Positions 6,708 to 14,820 of a stretch of 15,352 bases of DNA are shown piece after piece; the first letter of the stretch is position 1, and each line of letters begins with the position of its first letter. The position numbers and the translations under genes were made by a program. Origin of the DNA: an uncultured Clostridia bacterium (GTDB taxonomy: Bacteria; Bacillota; Clostridia; Oscillospirales; Ruminococcaceae); the NCBI GenBank assembly GCA_947631585.1, contig CANRLY010000019.1, forward strand, positions 1-15,352, given 5' to 3'. The notes beneath the pieces were generated by a model. It did no database searches and was not told the origin of the DNA. It saw only the letters and a list, made by a program, of their open reading frames with translations.

Positions 6708-7670
6708 TCAGAACGCCGTCATATTTACCGCATTATAAACGTCCATTTCAAAAGGCTTTTTCATTGCAAGAGCCTCCTGGATATCAACGTCGTAGATCTT
6801 ATTGTCTTTCATTCCAACAACTCTGTTGCCTATGCCTTTTTCAAGAAGCTCCACCGCATAGCAGCCCATCTGGGTGGCGACAACTCTGTCTCTCACGGTG
6901 GGAGAACCGCCCCTCTGAACGTGTCCCAGTATAGTCGTTCTGGACTCGATACCGGTCTTTTCCTGTATTTCCTTAGCTATTTTCTCGGAATTTCCCACGC
7001 CCTCGGCAACTACTACTATGTAATGGTTCTTTCCGGAAGTCTTTGCCTCTGTGATATCGGCGCAGATCTTGTCCAGATCATACGGAACTTCCAGGGTGAT
7101 AACTGCTTCAGCGCCCACTGCGCAGGCAACATTCACAGCGATATAGCCGGCATTTCTTCCCATAACTTCAACGACCGTACATCTGTCATGAGATTCAGCG
7201 GTATCCCTGAGCTTGTCTATCATTTCCATAGCGGTATTCAAAGCGGTATCATAGCCTATGGTATATTCAGTACACTGGATATCGTTATCTATAGTTCCGG
7301 GGAGACCTATGCAGTTTATTCCCCTTGCCGAAAGATCCGCAGCCCCTCTGAAAGAGCCGTCTCCGCCGACAACTACTATTCCTTCTATGCCCAGTTCCTC
7401 GCATTTGGCTTTAGCCTTCTGGAGTCCCTCCTCATAGCGGAACTCATCGCATCTTGCGGTATATATGCAAGTGCCGCCTCTCTGGATTATACCCGAAACG
7501 CTTCTTGCATTAAGTTCAACGATATCCCCGTTGATAAGGCCGTTATAGCCTCTGCGGATACCATAGACCTTCATTCCCTTGGAAAGGGCGGTCCTTGTAA
7601 CTGCACGCACCGCAGCATTCATTCCCGGAGCGTCTCCTCCGCTGGTCAGCACACCGATTGTCATTGCCAT
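6708..7670 (-). CDS. pfkA: ATP-dependent 6-phosphofructokinase
   Basis: PfkA phosphorylates fructose 6-phosphate to fructose 1,6-bisphosphate, the committing step of glycolysis. The 320-residue protein has the bacterial PfkA layout: GVLTSGGDAPGMNA (6-19), GGDGSF (102-107), PGTIDNDI (124-131) with catalytic D128, MGRNAGY (170-176) and LGHVQRGG later. The glycine after GGD and the glycine in PGTIDND mark the ATP-dependent rather than the pyrophosphate-dependent type. The frame extends to 7721, but the ATG at 7670 is preceded by GGAGG at seven bases and begins directly at the first beta strand. It has its own promoter and a 5' leader hairpin. No T-run terminator separates it from the THF riboswitch, so part of folT expression may come from read-through. 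Confidence 0.97.
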   Translation of the reverse strand: MAMTIGVLTSGGDAPGMNAAVRAVTRTALSKGMKVYGIRRGYNGLINGDIVELNARSVSGIIQRGGTCIYTARCDEFRYEEGLQKAKAKCEELGIEGIVVVGGDGSFRGAADLSARGINCIGLPGTIDNDIQCTEYTIGYDTALNTAMEMIDKLRDTAESHDRCTVVEVMGRNAGYIAVNVACAVGAEAVITLEVPYDLDKICADITEAKTSGKNHYIVVVAEGVGNSEKIAKEIQEKTGIESRTTILGHVQRGGSPTVRDRVVATQMGCYAVELLEKGIGNRVVGMKDNKIYDVDIQEALAMKKPFEMDVYNAVNMTAF

Positions 7671-7691
7671 TTTAATTCCTCCACTCCACAA

Positions 7692-7714
7692 ACACATTGC
7701 AAAATGAAATGTGT
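7692..7714 (-). repeat. Perfect inverted repeat in the pfkA leader
   Basis: ACACATT (7692-7698) and AATGTGT (7708-7714) form a perfect seven-base dyad with a nine-base spacer, lying between the predicted transcription start near 7726 and the ribosome binding site. It could be an mRNA hairpin that protects or tunes the leader, or an operator. No known motif is recognised. Confidence 0.45.
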
Positions 7715-7732
7715 AAAACATTACTATTAATT

Positions 7733-7761
7733 AGTTTAGCACATTGGCACAAAAAAGTCAA
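7733..7761 (-). promoter_or_regulatory. Sigma-A promoter of pfkA
   Basis: On the minus strand TTGACT (7761-7756) and TAAACT (7738-7733) are separated by 17 bp, and the -10 is preceded by TGC, an extended -10. Transcription would start near 7726, giving a leader of about 56 nt. Confidence 0.82.
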
Positions 7762-7802
7762 TAGATAAAATTGACCTTTTGGTTATTTAATAAAATAGAA
7801 AA

Positions 7803-7829
7803 GCTGCCGCCACAAAATGCAGCGACAGC
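7803..7829 (-). terminator. Rho-independent terminator of the PASTA receptor gene
   Basis: On the minus strand GCTGTCGC pairs with GCGGCAGC (eight pairs, one G-U) around an 11-base loop, followed by TTTTCTATTTTATT. It starts 12 bases after the stop at 7842 and separates the receptor gene from the pfkA promoter. Confidence 0.85.
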
Positions 7830-7841
7830 GCAAGGTCAGAT

Positions 7842-9620
7842 CTATTCTTCCTCTGTCGGTTCAGAAGAGGAGCTTTCCTGCTCACTGGTAACAGGTTGGG
7901 TCTCAGTCTGGCGAGGACCTGCCGAAACGGTCACAGTCAGGACTTCCCCATTCTTCACGTTAATTTCAGTGCCTGTTTTCTTGTCGGTTTCCACCACATA
8001 TCCGGCAGAGACCGTATCTGAGTTCACCTTTATAATAGCGTACTTGATGCCAAGTTCTTCCAGTTCTGAGATATAATCAGCCTGAGTCCTGTTCTGGTAA
8101 TCAGGGATAATGACCGTCTCAGAGCCAAGGGAAACGGTTATCACCAGGCGGTTCTTATACTCCGGGTCATACTCGGTATCAGGCGGTATGCTCTGGTCTA
8201 TGACCGTACCCGAAGTATGTTCATTGGAGTAGTCATGCACCAGTTCCACGGTGAAATCCTTTTCTATAGTCTCTCTTATGCCCTCATACTGGTAGCCGAC
8301 GATATTTGGCATTATCGCACCGTGTCCCAGGTCGGAATTTTCCTCAGTAACCGCAGTGGTAGTTCCCTCATTTATATAAGAGGTCACGGGAGCTGTAGTA
8401 GTGACTGCGGTAGACTGGCCAAGAGACGACTGGCTTCCGGAGTCGTCACGGTCGTCAGTACCTTGTGCGAAGAATATCTGATATATCAGGAACACCGCCA
8501 GGCACATTATCACTATCACCATCGAAACGCCCAGCACAGACGGCAGTATCTTCTTAAATTTATCTTCCGGCTGTTTTTTTGCATTAGAAGTACGTTTCAC
8601 CTGAGGCTTAGTCACCGGTATAGTCTGAGTAGCGCCTTTCTGGTGTTCAACGAACTTCGGCTGCTCAAAAAGTTCAGTGACAAGCTCGGTAATAGTACGG
8701 ATACGGTTTTCGCCCTTTACCTCAAGACCTCTCATAATGACTCTTGACACATGGAGCGGCACAGACGGGTTAAGTCTGATAGGGTCGATGATCGTATCTC
8801 TGATCGTTCTGGAGTGGGCTTCCGGCGGAACTGTTCCTGTGAGCATTCTGTAAAGCACTGCTGAGATTGCGTAAACGTCCGTCCAGGTACCCTGCCAATC
8901 CAGGGAAGTATACTGTTCAGGCGCAGCATAGCCGGAGTAAAGTTCCGGCGTAAGTTCGGTATTAAATGTCCTGATAGAGCTTATGGAGAAGCCGATAAGT
9001 TTCAGTTCGCCCTTTATCGTAACGATTATATTATCCGGGCATATGCCCCTGTGTATGATACCGGCGTTATGGATAAGGCTGAGCGTTGTGAATATCGGCG
9101 GGAATATTTTCTTTACCTGTTCCCAGGTGAGCATACCGGTATTTTCCTGCAAAAACTTCTTCAGCGAAACGCCCTCTACATATTCAGTGATGGCGTAGGT
9201 GGTGTTGTTCTGCACGAACATATCCACTGCCGGCACGATATGCGGCAGGTTCCTCATTCGTGAAAGAACCTTATATACCTCGCCGAACTCCGACATAAAC
9301 GTCTTATATTTAGCAAGGCAATCAGGATTTACCAGTATTTTCTCCCCGTCCTCAGCACGGGTACACAGCGTATCGGGGAAATATTCCTTGATAACAGTTT
9401 TCTCGTTGGTAACTCTGTCGTAGCCGATATAGGAGACTCCCTCGCCGTTGAACGAAAGTATCTTTCCCACAAGATACCTGTCGTCAAGGATAGTTCCCGG
9501 CGCAAGATAAGTCCTTATAAGCATAGGCGAACCGTTATTATAGTTACAAAAACGGCAATGCCCGTCAGCGTCAAGTTTATTCATGCAGCCATAGCAAAGT
9601 TCCTGTTTTTCCTCTATCAT
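7842..9620 (-). CDS. Zinc-ribbon PASTA receptor with degenerate Ser/Thr kinase domain (predicted pseudokinase)
   Basis: A 592-residue membrane receptor of PrkC/StkP-like build. Residues 9-25 form a zinc ribbon (CYGC and CRFC). The kinase-like domain runs from about 45 to 325, then a single span at about 358-383, a Thr/Ser-rich linker, two PASTA repeats (about 435-500 and 501-567) that in relatives bind cell-wall muropeptides, and an acidic Ser/Glu tail. The fold is intact: the ATP-site lysine K78 in VIKEYFP, N197, and APE at 233-235. Catalysis is not: HRD reads HRG (190-192), DFG reads GFS (210-212), and the glycine loop reads LSFNGEG. Both catalytic aspartates are GGC glycine codons. The ATG at 9620 is chosen because GGGGGTGA lies five bases upstream; a TTG at 9668 has no such site. 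It has its own promoter and terminator. No phosphatase gene is adjacent. Confidence 0.9.
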   Translation of the reverse strand: MIEEKQELCYGCMNKLDADGHCRFCNYNNGSPMLIRTYLAPGTILDDRYLVGKILSFNGEGVSYIGYDRVTNEKTVIKEYFPDTLCTRAEDGEKILVNPDCLAKYKTFMSEFGEVYKVLSRMRNLPHIVPAVDMFVQNNTTYAITEYVEGVSLKKFLQENTGMLTWEQVKKIFPPIFTTLSLIHNAGIIHRGICPDNIIVTIKGELKLIGFSISSIRTFNTELTPELYSGYAAPEQYTSLDWQGTWTDVYAISAVLYRMLTGTVPPEAHSRTIRDTIIDPIRLNPSVPLHVSRVIMRGLEVKGENRIRTITELVTELFEQPKFVEHQKGATQTIPVTKPQVKRTSNAKKQPEDKFKKILPSVLGVSMVIVIMCLAVFLIYQIFFAQGTDDRDDSGSQSSLGQSTAVTTTAPVTSYINEGTTTAVTEENSDLGHGAIMPNIVGYQYEGIRETIEKDFTVELVHDYSNEHTSGTVIDQSIPPDTEYDPEYKNRLVITVSLGSETVIIPDYQNRTQADYISELEELGIKYAIIKVNSDTVSAGYVVETDKKTGTEINVKNGEVLTVTVSAGPRQTETQPVTSEQESSSSEPTEEE

Positions 9621-9658
9621 ACAGTTCACCCCCGTCCCTTTATCGTCCTCATCAGTTA

Positions 9659-9687
9659 ATGATATCAATTACCGCCCGACTTGTCAA
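9659..9687 (-). promoter_or_regulatory. Sigma-A promoter of the PASTA receptor gene
   Basis: On the minus strand TTGACA (9687-9682) and TATCAT (9664-9659) are separated by exactly 17 bp, and TGA precedes the -10 as an extended element. Transcription would start near 9652, about 32 nt before the ATG at 9620, which also argues against the TTG start at 9668. Confidence 0.87.
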
Positions 9688-9775
9688 CCAAATAAGCCTC
9701 TTTGTTCTTTTTGTGAAACCATTTGTATTTTTTCTGTAACAATCGGTCTGTTTAAATATGATATTTTCCCAATAA

Positions 9776-9800
9776 ACGGCAATTTCCGACAGTCCGCCGT
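9776..9800 (-). terminator. Weak terminator candidate at end of the topoisomerase operon
   Basis: On the minus strand ACGGC (9800-9796) pairs with GCCGT (9780-9776) across a 15-base loop, followed by TTTATT. Five pairs and a broken T-run make it a poor terminator, but nothing better lies before the receptor promoter. Confidence 0.3.
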
Positions 9801-10539
9801 CACAGCAAGGAACTATTTTCCATCTGAGAAGTTGAGAACATATAATTATTGTCGCTGTCAAAAACCACAGAAAGAGCCATTGCCTGCTCGTCGTCATAGT
9901 TGTTGATAAAGTAATATCTATAAATATATGTCTCAGTAGAATCCTCATAAACTATGGCGAACGGGTCTATATCTATCTGGTCTTTCACCTTTCTGAACTT
10001 TTCCCCGGTGGGTATTTTTCCCAGATCTATCTCTTCATCGGTCTTGACGCCTTTTCTGTTCTTTTTCAGAACTGAGAAGTCCGCATAGGTCACAGCGGCG
10101 ATCTTATCCTGATCGTTCAGATCTATCAGCACCGCCCACGACGGATATTTCACTCCGTCCACTTCCACTTCTTTATCCGATTCAGCCACCCAGTCGAACT
10201 TAGTCAGGGTATTCAGACCGTTATAAGACGACTCGTCCGAAAGATAGATATCCGTTTTGTTTCTGGCGGTAAGTATCGGCTTGTTGATATATTCCGCAAG
10301 CTCCTTGGCGTTTTTCAGCCCTGAAACGTCTGAGATCATCAGAATGATAATAATAATTACCGCCACCAACACCAGCGTGATGACCGCCGCAATTATCAGC
10401 CTGAACCGCTTATCAGAAGCCACAACGTCCTGGCTTCTTCCGGAAGTGATATCCTCAGCTTCGGCTGGCTCAGCGGGTCTTTCAGGCTTGGGCTTGGCTT
10501 TTCTTTCAAATTTTTTCCTTTTCTTCTTTCTGAGATCAT
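9800..10539 (-). CDS. Single-pass membrane protein, unknown function; start and body in different frames (-1 frameshift)
   Basis: I do not recognise this protein. The body is a 207-codon frame, 10423-9800, opening with a GTG and a long hydrophobic span (about residues 8-31 from that GTG), followed by a domain of about 175 residues predicted outside the membrane with no known motif. The body frame stays open upstream to about 10550 with no ATG, GTG or TTG, and reads as a plausible Lys-rich then Pro/Glu/Ala-rich cytoplasmic tail (KFERKAKPKPERPAEPAEAE). A good start, ATG at 10539 with AGGAG five bases upstream and overlapping the parC stop, lies in the other frame and runs out within about 35 codons after the body GTG. 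A -1 slip at A AAA AAT (10516-10510) joins the two exactly, giving MISERRKGK then the tail. If no shift occurs, the protein starts at GTG 10423 with a weak site (AGGA). It is the last gene of the topoisomerase operon. Confidence 0.72.
10510..10516 (-). other. Putative -1 slippery heptamer (A AAA AAT) or A-tract indel
   Basis: In the frame of the ATG at 10539 the codons read GGA AAA AAT, so the heptamer has the X XXY YYZ form required for tandem -1 slippage; the shifted frame reads AAA AAA TTT GAA and enters the long body frame. A seventh A in this A6 run would also restore a single frame. A ribosome-binding-like AGGAG lies 27-31 bases upstream of the heptamer, but it is the gene's own initiation site, and no strong downstream hairpin is visible. 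Confidence 0.5.
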
Positions 10540-10541
10540 TT

Positions 10542-12791
10542 TCACTCCTGCGGCGTATCGAACGTCACCTGATCCGGATCCTCAATATCTTTGGCAAAGC
10601 AGCCTGCCGCCGGTATATTCTTCACCTTGAACTTTGAAAGCTCCTTAGCCTGCTCATCGGTGACCACATAAGCCCTGCTCAGCACAGACCTGGCTTTAAG
10701 GGTCATGACCTGGACTCCCTGCGTATCTCTGGTGGTCTTGGGACTTATCATTGCCGTATTGAAAATGATAGCCCTGCCGTTTGAAGATCTTGCCATCACG
10801 AACCGGTTGTCGTCAACAAACAGCGCAGTCACCAGAGGCGACTTGGAAGAAAACGCCTTTGACAGCTTTTTCCTGTTGGTCTTGGTCTCGTAGGCGTTAA
10901 GGGGTACTTTTGCCGCCTTGCCGTTTTCAAAGAAGAACAGAGCAAAGCCGCTGTAGTCGTAGGTCACCGCCATTGCCCGAACGTTCTCGCCGTCGTCAAA
11001 GCCCAGTTTAGCCGGAACGAAATCGCCGATAACGCTGGCTTTTGTATCATCGAACTGAGAAGCTTTCGCCTTGTACACGTTTGCCATATCTGTAAAGAAA
11101 AGCAGGTCCGCCTTGTTTGTGCCGTCCACCTCCAGGGTGATATCGTCGCCCTCTTTCAGTTTCTGGACGCCTGACATTCTCAGCGACTGAGGGGTTATCT
11201 TTTTGAAATATCCGCTTCTTGACAGGAAGAACCTGCAAGGATAGTCGGGGGTCTCGTCCGGTTCGGTCTCCACCTCTGCCGGCTTGTCAACTATCTGGGT
11301 CTTTCTGGGCTGACCGTATTTTTTGGAGACTTCTTTCAGCTGGTCTATGATAAGGCTCTTTATTCTCCTGTCAGAATCCAGCAGTTCTTCCAGATCGTTT
11401 ATCTGCTCCAGGATCTCATTTATTTCTTTAGTCCTGTTCAGGATATACTCCCTGTTCAGGTGACGAAGTTTTATTTCTGCAACATACTCAGCCTGTATCT
11501 CGTCAATAGAGAACCCGATCATAAGGTTAGGAACTACGTCCTCTTCTTCCTCGGTCTCTCTGACGATCTTTATGGCTTTATCTATATCGAGAAGTATTTT
11601 TTCCAGACCTTTCAACAGGTGCAGCTTATCCTTTTTCTTTTTCAGGTCGAATGTGACCCCTCGTTTTATGCAGCCTTTCCTGAAAGTCAGCCATTCTTTG
11701 ATTATATCGTAAACGCCCAGCACTTTCGGGTAGCCGTTTACCAGCAGGTTGAAATTGCAGGAATAGGTATCCTGAAGAGGCGTGAGCTTATACAGCTTGG
11801 ACATGAGTTTATCAGGGTCTACCCCGCGTTTTACGTCAATAGCTATCTTCAGACCGTTTATATCCGTCTCGTCCCTGACAAATGCGATCTCCCGCACCTT
11901 GCCCTCCTTGATAAGAGACACGATCTTTTCGATTATCGCTTCAACTGTGGTGGTAGAGGGTATCTCGGTGATCTCCAGGCAGTTTGCAGACTTGTCAAAA
12001 CCATACTTCGCCCTTACTTTCAGAGAGCCTTTGCCGGTCTTGAATATCCTGTCCAGTTCCTCTTCATCGTAGATAAGGTATCCTCCTCCGGGAAAATCCG
12101 GACCTTTTATGGAGTTGAGCAGGTCGTGTTCGGGATTCCTCATAAGCGATATGACCCCGTCGCAGACCTCGCTGAGATTGAACGGGCAGATAGCGCTTGC
12201 CATAGAAACGCCGATACCTACGTTTGCATTCACCAGAATAGACGGAAAGGTCACCGGCAGCAGCACCGGTTCGGTCATAGTGTTGTCATAGTTTGGGACA
12301 AAGTCCACCGTATCACGGTCTATTTCCCGAAAAAGCTCATTGCAGATAGGTTCAAGCTTCGCTTCTGTATAACGGGAGGCTGCATACGCCATATTCTTTG
12401 AATAAGCTTTTCCGAAGTTGCCCTTTGACTGGACATATGGGTGCAGCAGCGACTCATTTCCTCTGGCAAGACGCACCATCGTCTCATAGATAGCCGCATC
12501 GCCGTGCGGATTGAGTTTCATGGTCTGTCCCACTATATTCGCCGACTTGGTGAGCGGGCCGGTGAGCAGTCCCATTTTATACATAGTATAAAGCAGTTTC
12601 CTGTGGGACGGCTTGAATCCGTCTATTTCCGGAAAAGCCCTGGACACTATAACGCTCATAGCATACGGCATATAGTTTTTTTCCAGAGTGACGGTTATAG
12701 GTTCTTCAACAACAGTGCCAGCCCCTTCGATATACGCATCTGTGCCTTTTTTGGGGGCGGTCTTTTCAGGTCCTTTTTTCTTCCTCGGCAT
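10542..12791 (-). CDS. parC: Type IIA DNA topoisomerase subunit A (ParC/GyrA family)
   Basis: This is the breakage-reunion subunit of a type IIA topoisomerase, acting with the B subunit encoded just upstream. After a basic N-terminal tail the core reads YMPYAMSVIVSRAFPEIDG (40-58), HGDAAIYETMVRLAR (96-110) and AASRYTEAKLEPI (137-149), with R140 and the DNA-linking Y141. The quinolone region has Ala99 where GyrA usually has Ser83 (E. coli numbering), and Glu103 at the Asp87 position. The coiled-coil gate lies near 400-480. The C-terminal repeats lack a visible GyrA box (QRRGGKG-like), which favours a decatenating ParC-like role over a supercoiling gyrase; the symbol is given on that basis and is not certain. 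At 749 residues it is shorter than Bacillus ParC or GyrA. The ATG at 12791 has GAGGAG nine bases upstream; the gap to the B gene is 46 bases. Confidence 0.9.
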   Translation of the reverse strand: MPRKKKGPEKTAPKKGTDAYIEGAGTVVEEPITVTLEKNYMPYAMSVIVSRAFPEIDGFKPSHRKLLYTMYKMGLLTGPLTKSANIVGQTMKLNPHGDAAIYETMVRLARGNESLLHPYVQSKGNFGKAYSKNMAYAASRYTEAKLEPICNELFREIDRDTVDFVPNYDNTMTEPVLLPVTFPSILVNANVGIGVSMASAICPFNLSEVCDGVISLMRNPEHDLLNSIKGPDFPGGGYLIYDEEELDRIFKTGKGSLKVRAKYGFDKSANCLEITEIPSTTTVEAIIEKIVSLIKEGKVREIAFVRDETDINGLKIAIDVKRGVDPDKLMSKLYKLTPLQDTYSCNFNLLVNGYPKVLGVYDIIKEWLTFRKGCIKRGVTFDLKKKKDKLHLLKGLEKILLDIDKAIKIVRETEEEEDVVPNLMIGFSIDEIQAEYVAEIKLRHLNREYILNRTKEINEILEQINDLEELLDSDRRIKSLIIDQLKEVSKKYGQPRKTQIVDKPAEVETEPDETPDYPCRFFLSRSGYFKKITPQSLRMSGVQKLKEGDDITLEVDGTNKADLLFFTDMANVYKAKASQFDDTKASVIGDFVPAKLGFDDGENVRAMAVTYDYSGFALFFFENGKAAKVPLNAYETKTNRKKLSKAFSSKSPLVTALFVDDNRFVMARSSNGRAIIFNTAMISPKTTRDTQGVQVMTLKARSVLSRAYVVTDEQAKELSKFKVKNIPAAGCFAKDIEDPDQVTFDTPQE

Positions 12792-12837
12792 TTAAAAACG
12801 CTCCTCACAATAATTTGTTCAAAACCGTCAGGCTCTG

Positions 12838-14820
12838 TCAGCTTATATCAGCCATTTCAAGGTAGTCCACGCCGTTGTTTGAAATAAATTCTTTTCTTGC
12901 TTCGAGGTTTTCGCCAAGCAGCATATCGAACATAAACGCCGTGTGTTCCGCCTCATCGGGGTCTACCCTTATAAGTCTCCTGGTCTGCGGGTCCATGGTA
13001 GTAAGAGCCATCATGTCCGGCTCGTTCTCGCCAAGTCCCTTTGAACGCTGTATAGTGAACTTCTTGTCGCCTATCATTTCAAGGATACGGGTCTTTTCAG
13101 GCTCGTCATAAGCAAAATACTTTTTATCCTTAGTGGTTATCTCAAAAAGCGGAGACTCTGCGATATAAACGTATCCCTGCTCGATAAGCGCAGGCGTCAG
13201 CCTATAGAGCATCGCAAGGATAAGCGTTCTTATCTGGAAGCCGTCATAATCCGCATCGGTGCATATGATTATCTTGTTCCACCGCAGGTTCTCGATATTG
13301 AAAAGGGATATTTCCTTATTTTTGGAAGTCTTTACGTCCACTCCGCAGCCCAGCACCTTTATCAGGTCGGTGATTATATCGCTTTTGAAAATTTTATCAT
13401 AATCGGCTTTCAGGCAGTTGAGTATCTTTCCTCTGACCGGTATGACCGCCTGGAACTCTGCGTTCCTTGCCATTTTTACCGAACCGAGAGCCGAGTCTCC
13501 CTCAACTATATAAAGTTCTCTTTCCGACAGATCTTTTGAGCGGCAGTCCACGAATTTATGGACGCTGTTCATCAGGTCGATAGAGCCGGAAAGTTTTTTC
13601 TTTATGTTCAGTCTGGACTTTTCTGCGCTTTCACGGCTTCTCTTATTGACCAGTATCTGTTCTGCGATCTTCACAGCCTCGTCGTGGTTCTCTATAAAAT
13701 AGACCTCCAGCTGATGCCTGATAAATTCCGTCATACATTCCTGTATGAATTTGTTGGTTATCGCCTTTTTTGTCTGGTTCTCATAGGAAGTATTGGTAGA
13801 AAAGCTGCTTGAAACAAGCACAAGACATTCCTCGATGTCCTCAAACTTTATCTTCTGTTCGTTCTTATTATATTTTCCTGTAGACCTCAGATAGCTGTCG
13901 ATCTGGTAAACAAAAGCGTTCTTCACAGCCTTGTCAGGAGAGCCGCCGTGTTCCAAAAAGCTGGAGTTATGGTAATACTCGATCTGTTTTACTTTATTTG
14001 AAAATGTAAATGCGATATTGAGCCTTACCTTATAGTCGGGCATATCCTCTCTGTCCCTGCCCTTGCGGTCGGCGCTCCACATCTGCACAGAGGTCAGGTT
14101 CTCGCCGTTCACCAGCTCGGCAACATAGTCCTCTATGCCGTTTTCGTAATAATTATCCGATTCCTCAAAGCTGCCGTTTTCCAGCTGGTTGCGGAAAATA
14201 AAATGTATCTTGGGGTTTACTACCGCCTGTCTTTTGAGAACGTCCTCAAAATATTCCTTTTCTATATTTATCTCGGTAAACACTTCAAGATCAGGTTTCC
14301 ATCTGGTGCGTGTGCCTGTTTTTCTGCGGCTTGTTTCCTCCTTGACAAGTCCGCCTACGTTCACGCCTTTTTCAAAGTGCAGCTCATATCTTGCTCCGTC
14401 ACGGAACACCTCCACGTCCATAAACTCGGAAGCGTACTGAGTTGCGCATAGTCCCAGACCGTTCAGTCCCAGGGAATACTCGTAATTATCGCTGTCGCTG
14501 TCGTACTTTCCCCCTGCATACAACTCGCAGAACACCAGTTCCCAGTTATATCTGCCCTCGGTCTTGTTATAATCCACAGGGCAGCCTCTTCCGAAGTCCT
14601 CCACCTCAATAACGTTATCCTTATACCTGGTGACTATTATCTTGTCGCCGTGGCCGTCCCTTGCCTCGTCAATGGAGTTTGAAAGTATCTCGAACACCGA
14701 ATGTTTGCAGCCCTCGATACCGTCAGAGCCAAAGATGACCGCCGGACGCTTTCTTACTCTGTCAGGACCTTTAAGGACGACTATCGCCTCATTGTCATAA
14801 GCAGGTGTCTTTTTCGCCAT
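12838..14820 (-). CDS. parE: Type IIA DNA topoisomerase subunit B, divergent (ParE/GyrB family)
   Basis: The ATPase and TOPRIM subunit partnering the A subunit downstream. It is 660 residues, ordinary for the family. The GHKL ATPase keeps the catalytic Glu44 and Asn48 (FEILSNSIDE), D75 with GRG (EDFGRG, 74-79), and the QTK loop (349-351). TOPRIM keeps EGDSA (440-444), DADYDG (522-527) and RSKGLGE (592-598). Several usually fixed positions differ: RPGMYIG is RPAVIFG, DN before the helix is SN, GGLHGVG is LGLNGLG (117-123), EGDSAGGS is EGDSALGS, and DADTDG is DADYDG. So catalysis looks possible but the protein belongs to a divergent branch. The ATG at 14820 directly follows the upstream TAA, so translation is probably coupled. 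Whether it is a ParE or a second GyrB needs a tree. Confidence 0.88.
   Translation of the reverse strand: MAKKTPAYDNEAIVVLKGPDRVRKRPAVIFGSDGIEGCKHSVFEILSNSIDEARDGHGDKIIVTRYKDNVIEVEDFGRGCPVDYNKTEGRYNWELVFCELYAGGKYDSDSDNYEYSLGLNGLGLCATQYASEFMDVEVFRDGARYELHFEKGVNVGGLVKEETSRRKTGTRTRWKPDLEVFTEINIEKEYFEDVLKRQAVVNPKIHFIFRNQLENGSFEESDNYYENGIEDYVAELVNGENLTSVQMWSADRKGRDREDMPDYKVRLNIAFTFSNKVKQIEYYHNSSFLEHGGSPDKAVKNAFVYQIDSYLRSTGKYNKNEQKIKFEDIEECLVLVSSSFSTNTSYENQTKKAITNKFIQECMTEFIRHQLEVYFIENHDEAVKIAEQILVNKRSRESAEKSRLNIKKKLSGSIDLMNSVHKFVDCRSKDLSERELYIVEGDSALGSVKMARNAEFQAVIPVRGKILNCLKADYDKIFKSDIITDLIKVLGCGVDVKTSKNKEISLFNIENLRWNKIIICTDADYDGFQIRTLILAMLYRLTPALIEQGYVYIAESPLFEITTKDKKYFAYDEPEKTRILEMIGDKKFTIQRSKGLGENEPDMMALTTMDPQTRRLIRVDPDEAEHTAFMFDMLLGENLEARKEFISNNGVDYLEMADIS

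Noticed and set aside
6702..6718. Hairpin CGGCG/CGCCG over the pfkA stop, considered as a pfkA terminator.
   Set aside because: Only five pairs and no T-run on the minus strand; read-through into the riboswitch seems likely.
6732..6737. A TATAAT on the minus strand inside the 3' end of pfkA, suitably placed to start the folT riboswitch message.
   Set aside because: No -35 resembling TTGACA lies 16-18 bp upstream (AAAAGC at 17), so it is not called a promoter, though it remains the best local candidate.
6921..7730. A 269-codon plus-strand open frame antisense to pfkA.
   Set aside because: It mirrors the pfkA coding strand and has no family features; treated as a shadow frame.
9621..9668. TTG start at 9668 adding 16 residues to the PASTA receptor.
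   Set aside because: It has no ribosome binding site, and it overlaps the predicted -10 element and lies upstream of the predicted transcription start.
11460..12401. A 313-codon plus-strand open frame antisense to the topoisomerase A gene.
   Set aside because: It lies wholly within a well-supported gene, has no recognisable domain, and reflects codon bias of the opposite strand.
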